Part shown: positions 58,288-64,000 of the stretch, piece by piece
Layout: every line of letters starts with the position of its first letter
Numbering within the stretch: the stretch's first letter is position 1
NCBI GenBank assembly: GCA_016717325.1
Contig: JADKFV010000030.1
Location: 11,900 to 75,899 of the forward strand
Direction: 5' to 3'
DNA length: 64,000 nt
Source of the DNA: Bacteroidota bacterium
Lineage (GTDB): Bacteria; Bacteroidota; Bacteroidia; AKYH767-A; OLB10
Position numbers and translations under genes: made by a program
Notes under the pieces: generated by a model
The model's input: the letters and a program-made list of their open reading frames with translations, nothing else
Databases searched by the model: none
What the model was told of the DNA's origin: nothing

Positions 58288-59562
58288 ATGGTTATTCTGG
58301 CAGTGGTATTATTTATTTTAGGTTATTTAGCAATAGCCTTCGAACACAATTTGCATATAAACAAGGCTGCTCCTGCTTTGCTTACAGGCACCATTTGCTG
58401 GATGCTCTATTTTCTGGGCGCAACCGATATGCATGTGGCAACAGAAAACTTAAACCATAGCATGAGCGATATTGCCGGCATCCTGTTTTTTCTGCTTGGT
58501 GCTATGACAATAGTTGAACTCATCGACTCTCATCATGGTTTTGATGTAATCACACAAAAAATAAATACACGCAGCAAATCGAAATTATTACTCATCATAG
58601 GTGTGCTTACTTTTTTCCTTTCAGCGGTTTTAGATAATCTTACAACTGCTATAGTAATGTCATCATTATGTACAAAATTATTGACTGATAAAGAGGACCG
58701 ACTATGGTTTGCCGGCTTAATTATAATAGCAGCAAATGCAGGCGGGGCATGGACACCTATTGGCGATGTTACAACCACTATGCTTTGGATTGGCAATCAG
58801 ATTACTACAGGCAATATTATGCGTTACACTTTCCTGCCAAGCCTTGTTGTGCTTATTGTACCAATGTTATTGATGATGTCCAAATTCAAAGGGCAAACTA
58901 TTCCAATGGTAAATCAAGAAATAAATAACGATTATCAATCCGAAAAAAAATGGGTGTTATATGCAGGAATCGGGATGTTGATATTTGTGCCAATTTTTAA
59001 AACTGTAACACATATGCCTCCGTTTATGGGCATGATGATGGCACTTGGTTTTATGTGGGTGCTTACATCACAATTACACAAGCGCAAGGAAGAAACATTG
59101 CGAAATAAATTTAGTTTGCATCAAGCCTTACAAAGAATTGATACTCCAAGTATTTTATTTTTCCTCGGAATTTTACTTGCTGTTTCATCGCTCGAGCAAT
59201 TAGGCATTTTGCACTCGCTTGCTTCTTATCTCGATACTACTTTAAAAAACGAATATATAATCGGGACTGTGCTTGGCATGCTATCAGCCGTTATCGACAA
59301 TGTACCTTTGGTAGCAGCAGCACAAGGCATGTACGACCTTAGCACTTATCATACCGACCATCACTTTTGGCAATTTCTGGCACTTACAGCCGGTACCGGT
59401 GGCAGTTGTATCATTATTGGCTCTGCAGCAGGTGTGGCAATCATGGGTTTACAAAACATCAATTTTATCTGGTACCTTAAAAAAATATCGTGGCTTGCTA
59501 CTGCCGGATTTTTTGCCGGTATTGCCACCTACATTTTGCAATCGAAATTATTGGGACATTAA
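58288..59562 (+). CDS. nhaD: NhaD-type sodium/proton antiporter
   Basis: A 424-residue inner-membrane antiporter with about 11-13 helices. Hallmarks of NhaD are FEHNLHINKAAPALLTGTIC, DIAGILFFLLGAMTIVELID, LSAVLDNLTTAIVMSSLCTK (membrane aspartate) and AANAGGAWTPIGDVTTTMLW. The second repeat has MLSAVIDNVPLVAAAQGMYD. NhaD exchanges Na+ or Li+ for H+ and supports salt or alkali tolerance. It is a single gene, apparently intact, with no neighbouring antiporter subunits. Confidence 0.93.
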   Translation: MVILAVVLFILGYLAIAFEHNLHINKAAPALLTGTICWMLYFLGATDMHVATENLNHSMSDIAGILFFLLGAMTIVELIDSHHGFDVITQKINTRSKSKLLLIIGVLTFFLSAVLDNLTTAIVMSSLCTKLLTDKEDRLWFAGLIIIAANAGGAWTPIGDVTTTMLWIGNQITTGNIMRYTFLPSLVVLIVPMLLMMSKFKGQTIPMVNQEINNDYQSEKKWVLYAGIGMLIFVPIFKTVTHMPPFMGMMMALGFMWVLTSQLHKRKEETLRNKFSLHQALQRIDTPSILFFLGILLAVSSLEQLGILHSLASYLDTTLKNEYIIGTVLGMLSAVIDNVPLVAAAQGMYDLSTYHTDHHFWQFLALTAGTGGSCIIIGSAAGVAIMGLQNINFIWYLKKISWLATAGFFAGIATYILQSKLLGH

Positions 59563-59880
59563 GGATTGGTTATTTTGTTGTTGGGTTATTTAGTTATTGG
59601 GTTGATTAGTTATTTAGTAATTGGATTGATTAGTTGTTGGGTTGTTTGCAATGCTGAGGCACGAAGCATCTCTGCCAGTTATTGTGGATGGTCATTGGTT
59701 ATTATCGGCATTGCGAAGTAAGAAGCAATCACAGCCTTTCATTGATAATCTTGAGTATTGCATAGAGCGAAACATCTCAACCAACATCAAAAGTGTAATA
59801 TAACTTAAAGCCGTCAATTTGCGGGTAAATTACAACATACAAAAAGCTACACATTGCGTTAAATTATCTGCTTAAAAATC
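59563..59880. other. Intergenic region with low-complexity repeats
   Basis: About 320 bp. The first 80 bases repeat 'ttgggttatttagttattgg' loosely and look like a filler repeat. Around 59650-59735 'gcattgcgaagtaagaagcaatc' type text appears, another common intergenic filler. No gene is supported. Confidence 0.55.
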
Positions 59881-59888
59881 TACCTTTG
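59881..59888 (+). promoter_or_regulatory. -7 element of the restriction-modification gene
   Basis: TACCTTTG matches TAnnTTTG exactly and lies 36 bases before the ATG at 59925. It supports that start over the TTG at 59886. Confidence 0.5.
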
Positions 59889-59924
59889 TTGAAAGTAAAA
59901 TCAAGAGCAGGACAGTTTATATTT

Positions 59925-62900
59925 ATGAAACAAAAAGAAGAAGCATACAATGAAATCGCAAAACTTGTAGAACGGTTTGGTGAGCAATACGACTCTTACA
60001 AAAAAGCCGACTACAACGAAACGCTTACAAGACGCGACTTTATTGACCCTTTCTTCAAAGCATTAGGTTGGGATATTGACAACCAAAACGGATATGCCGA
60101 AGCATACCGTGAAGTAATCCATGAGGACAAAGTAAAAGTTGGAAAGGCAACAAAAGCACCCGATTATTCTTTTCGGTTAGTTGGCGGCAAACGACTTTTT
60201 TTTGTTGAAGCCAAGAAGCCAAGTGTTGTAGTTAAAGACGATATGCAACCAGCGTATCAAGTAAGACGTTACGGTTGGAGTGCAAAACTTCCAGTTAGCA
60301 TAATCACCGACTTTGAAGAGTTTGCAATTTATGATTGCACCAAGAAACCGCTACCGACAGACAAAGCATCGGTTGCAAGAATCAAGTATTTAACTTTCAA
60401 AGATTACTTAAATGAGTTTGAATTTTTGTGGGACGCTTTCAGCAAAGAGAGAGTTCTAAAAGGCAGCTTTGACAAATTTGTTCAAGGCAACCTGAACAAG
60501 AAGGGAACTGCAACAGTTGACAAAGAATTTTTGCAATCGCTTGACAGTTGGAGAACTTACCTTGCAACTTCAATCAGTTGGAACAACAAAGAACTTGACG
60601 AAGACGAAATAAATTTTGTAGTTCAGCAAACGATTGACAGAATTATTTTTCTAAGAATTGCAGAGGACAGAAGCGTTGAGCAATATGGAAATTTGCAGCA
60701 AGCAATTAAGCAAGGAAACTTTTATCAAAATCTTTTCTATCAGTTTCAGCAAGCCGATGAAAAATACAATTCAGGTTTGTTTGATTTCAAGAAAGACAAA
60801 ATCAGCAAAACACTTTCGGTTGACAACAAGGTTTTAAAAACCATCATCAACGAATTGTATTATCCCGAAAGCCCTTATGAGTTTTCGGTTTTGTCAGTAG
60901 AGATTTTAGGGAGTGCATACGAACAGTTTTTAGGAAAAGTAATTCGTATTGACAAAGCACATCGTGCCCACATTGAAGAAAAACCCGAAGTAAGAAAAGC
61001 TGGCGGAGTTTACTACACACCGCAATACATAGTTGAATACATTGTGAAAAATACTGTCGGCAAACTCATTGAAAACAAAACACCAAAAGAAATAAGCAAA
61101 ATAAAAATAGTTGACCCTGCATGTGGCAGTGGTTCTTTTTTAATTGGCGCTTACGATTATTTATTAAAATGGCATAATGATTATTATTTTAAAAACCCAT
61201 CCGAAGCAAAAAAAGCCAAAGCAATTACAGCTACTGGTTCATTAACCACATCCATCAAAAAACAAATTTTACTCAACAATATATATGGAGTTGACATTGA
61301 TGTGAACGCAGTTGAAGTAACCAAGTTGAGTTTGCTTTTGAAATGTATGGAAGGCGAAACCGAAGCAAGTATAAATCATCAGCTAACATTTTTTCACGAA
61401 AGAGTTTTGCCAACATTAGATGATAATATTAAGGATGGAAATAGTTTGATTGATACGGATTTTTACGACAACCAATTTGATTTCGGAGAAGAAAAGAAAA
61501 TAAAACCTTTCAATTGGCAGAAAGGTTTTCCCGAAGTGTTTAAAATAAATGAACCTCAAGCTTTTTTCGATTTTATTGAAAAAATTAAAAAGGATTTAGA
61601 AATTACCGACTTGGTAACAAAATCAAAAGAATTGTTTTCTAAAAATGTGGAGTTAAAAAGAAAATTGGGTATAAGTGATACGGAAATAATTGATGTAATG
61701 ATTGTTGAAGCGAACAAAATTTTTTCTTCGCCTAGTTCCAATATTTTTTCTTACGATAAAGAAAACCTTTCCAAAATAATAAAAGAAATTGACGACCCTA
61801 CATACTTTATTCCCAAAAATAAATTGAAAGAACTGAGAGCATTAATTTCATTTGAAGAACCCAAAAATTATGATGATTTTATCGAATTAACGGCAAATAT
61901 GTTGTCGTTAATCCTTAAGGGATTTAATCATGATTTAAAGTTTATATATCTGCATTTATTGACACATAAATGGGAGTTTTTAGAAAATTTCTGCGTAAAA
62001 AACAATATTGATAGGCAACGCTTTATTCCGGAAATTCAACGAAGATTCTTAACAGACTTGGTAGAAAATTTTGATGATTACGAACGGTTCTATTCGCAAA
62101 ACCAAATCCCAAACGAAAATGCAGGTTTTGATGTTGTAATTGGAAATCCGCCTTATGGTGCAACACTCACAAAGGAGGTTGACGATTATTTGAGAAGAAA
62201 ATATCAAGTCGCAAATTATCAGTTGGACACTTACATTCTTTTCATTGAACGAGGAAAAAAATTGTTGAGCAAAAACGGAAGTTTAGGTTTCATCATTCCT
62301 TCGGCTTGGGTTGCTTCAACCTATGACAACAAGTTGAGAAAATATTTAGCAGAAGAAAACAGAATTGAAAACTTTGTAATCACACCAAAGCAAACCTTTA
62401 AAGACGCATCCGTTGAAACTTGCATTTTAGTTTTATCAAACAATTCACCAAGCCAAAGTTTTGAAGTTGAAAGGTGGGATGAAAAAGAAAAAATTTCATA
62501 CACCATAAACACAAATGAAATTAAAACAGAAAATGCTTTCGCATTTCCTGTTTACTCTAATGACAAAACAAACAAGGTTGTTCAGAAAATAAGAAAGCAA
62601 AAAAATATTCTCAATGATTTTGCTGATGTAGTTTGGGGAGTAAAGATTTATGAGAACGGAAAAGGAAAACCATCACAAAAAGGAAATGAATCAAAAACAA
62701 AAGTGTTTCATTCAGACAAGAAAACGAGTAAGACACACAGACCGCTTTTAGGTGGAAGCGAAATTATTAGGTATGCAACGAAATGGAAAGGCGGCTTTGT
62801 AGATTATGGTGAGTGGTTAGCAGCACCAAGACAACCACATTGGTTTGACGGAGAAAGAATTTTAATAAGAGAAGTAACAGCCAACGGAATTATTCAAGGA

Positions 62901-63303
62901 ACTTTTGTTGACAAAGATTTTGTCTTTTCAAATTCAGTTGACGGAATAATTAAAAGTCAACGGACTTGAACATAAAATTTCTTTGGGGCTTATCAATTCA
63001 AAACTCTTTGGTTTTATCACAGCAAAAATAGCAAACGCTTTTAAAGGAGCATTTCCAAAAGTGTTACTTCAAGATTTACGAACCTTACCAGTTCCAAAAG
63101 CTGAAACAAAAATTCAAAATGAAATTGTAAAGTTGGTAAACCAACTTTTGCAACTCAATCAACAAAAAGTAGAAACAAAACTTGCTACGCAAGTTTCGCA
63201 ACTGCAAGGCAAGATTGACTTTTGCGAAACCAGAATAAACGAAATCGTTTATCAACTCTATGAGTTGACAAAAGAGGAAATAAAAATTGTAGAGGGAAAA
63301 TGA
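59925..63303 (+). CDS. Type IIG-like restriction-modification enzyme (nuclease-methyltransferase fusion), one frameshift
   Basis: About 1125 residues once joined. N-terminal nuclease-like domain: PDYSF at D80 and FVEAK at E95/K97, matching a PD-(D/E)xK site in an HsdR-N-like fold. A helical linker follows, then the N6-adenine methyltransferase domain with DPACGSG (D397-G403, SAM binding) and catalytic NPPY (N741-Y744). The C-terminal part is a TaqI-like target-recognition domain (AAPRQPHWFDGERILIREVT). The frame breaks near 62953 at an A4 run; deleting one A gives SVDGIIKVNGLEHKISLGL and continues to the stop at 63303. Nuclease, methylase and specificity in one chain is the type IIG plan, so it would cut unmethylated foreign DNA and protect its own. 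Confidence 0.88.
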
Positions 63304-64000
63304 AAGCAGAACCACTATTTACAGACAACTTCATATCACATATTCTTTCTGATTTCAGGGCTTCTTCTGTTACAGGCATTCGTGATATTACTCTAATCAT
63401 AAAATCATTCGTTCAGGAATTAGAATCGGGAAAAATTGAAAAGCAAAAAGAGGAAGAAATAAAATCCCGTTTCATAAATAGTTTTTTCGGTGATGTTTTA
63501 GGTTTCAATTACGGCAATTCAAATGAGTGGCAACTTCGAGAGGAAAAGAAATCAGAAGTTGACGGAAAGAAAGCTGATGCAACTTTAGGATATTTCTATA
63601 GCGAAAAAGCAAATGATGATGTAAGAGTTGTGATTGAAATTAAAGATGCAAAAACGGATTTAGACACAAAGCAAAACCGAGAAGGGAAGCTTACTCCAGT
63701 TGAACAGGCGTTTTCTTATGTGCCGAAAATGGGAGGCAACTGCAAATGGGTAGTTGTTTCAAATATTAAAGAAACAAGATTTTACTGTTCAAACGACAGT
63801 TCAAAATATCAGGTGTTTTATCTCAAAGATTTAAACACAGAGAACAAGCGAAACGAATTACTTCTACTCTTTCACAAAGACAACTTTGTAAAAAAAGTAG
63901 GTGAAAGCAGAACAGAGTTACTAATGAAAAAATCAAAAGCATTCATAGAACAAAACGACAAGCCAATTCACATAATTGATAAACTTGAAAAGTGTTTAAA
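63300..64000 (+). CDS. Second type IIG-like restriction-modification protein, 5' part
   Basis: Open to the window end (233 codons seen). It starts at the ATG at 63300, overlapping the stop of the previous gene (ATGA), so translation is coupled. Residues 1-60 are helical (FRASSVTGIRDITLIIKSFV). A nuclease-like core follows, with D93 (KKADATLGYF) and E113-x-K115 (VVIEIKDAKTDLD), then TPVEQAFSYVPKMGGNCKWV and VVSNIKETRFYCSN. This N-terminal layout is that of the large Eco57I-type restriction-methylase proteins, whose methyltransferase domain would lie beyond the edge. It is not a duplicate of the preceding gene: the nuclease domains differ in sequence and spacing. Confidence 0.75.
   Translation, partial: MKAEPLFTDNFISHILSDFRASSVTGIRDITLIIKSFVQELESGKIEKQKEEEIKSRFINSFFGDVLGFNYGNSNEWQLREEKKSEVDGKKADATLGYFYSEKANDDVRVVIEIKDAKTDLDTKQNREGKLTPVEQAFSYVPKMGGNCKWVVVSNIKETRFYCSNDSSKYQVFYLKDLNTENKRNELLLLFHKDNFVKKVGESRTELLMKKSKAFIEQNDKPIHIIDKLEKCL

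Noticed and set aside
1..64000. tRNA or rRNA genes
   Set aside because: I saw no cloverleaf with a GGTTCRANNC arm or rRNA-like conserved segment; a computed scan would be decisive.

Overview
The window reads as chromosomal DNA of a member of the Bacteroidota, probably an uncultured Chitinophagales/Sphingobacteriales-like lineage. The evidence is AT-rich sequence, many secreted proteins with type IX secretion (T9SS) C-terminal domains, exact Bacteroidota -7 promoter elements (TAnnTTTG) before several genes, an ISAon1-family insertion sequence, a TonB receptor with a carboxypeptidase-like N-terminal domain, and a paired M16 peptidase operon. No rRNA, tRNA or CRISPR array was found.

Layout. 1-2.2 kb: 3' part of an asparagine synthetase, a 12-bp minisatellite and a broken AlbA/HATPase gene. 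2.2-9 kb: a class IV aminotransferase, two T9SS-exported proteins, a repeat-rich gap and a GH29 alpha-L-fucosidase. 9-12 kb: a DUF4304-like protein, and a MerR regulator divergent from a short-chain dehydrogenase. 12-19 kb: a redox/signalling block with a PAS histidine kinase, a receiver-CRP fusion regulator, an MBL-rhodanese protein and a CcoI/FixI-type copper ATPase. 19-26 kb: ribosomal protein S1, a T9SS protein whose tail holds a palindromic insertion, a roughly 1.1-kb tandem array of hairpin units, and a decayed ISAon1 element. 26-36 kb: a T9SS protein, a MOSC protein, a TonB receptor divergent from a DtxR-type regulator with an operator inside the promoter spacer, and an M43 metalloprotease between two damaged copies of a cytochrome oxidase subunit III gene. 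36-40.5 kb: a tightly packed operon (MATE, small exported protein, DUF1801, fmt, sirtuin, DUF2179). 40.5-48.7 kb: a gingipain-like C25 protease, an M16 pair, an RNA m5C methyltransferase and a vanadium haloperoxidase-like protein. 49-59.6 kb: a broken Omp28-like T9SS gene, a CMD-family protein, a PhoD-like phosphatase, an RhlE-type helicase, a long-chain acyl-CoA ligase, a nitronate monooxygenase and an NhaD antiporter. 59.9 kb to the end: two adjacent type IIG-like restriction-modification genes, the second cut by the window edge.

Two themes run through the window. First, single-base indels, nearly always in homopolymers, split many otherwise well-conserved genes, including essential rpsA. 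Much of the apparent gene breakage is therefore probably sequencing or assembly error, and each 'pseudogene' call should be read with that in mind. Second, intergenic space is unusually rich in short palindromic (REP-like) modules. They occur as inverted pairs, as a four-hairpin tandem unit, inside a terminator, and once as an in-frame insertion in a secretion signal flanked by a 7-bp direct repeat. This hairpin-module system and the DtxR/TonB divergon are the most interesting parts of the window.
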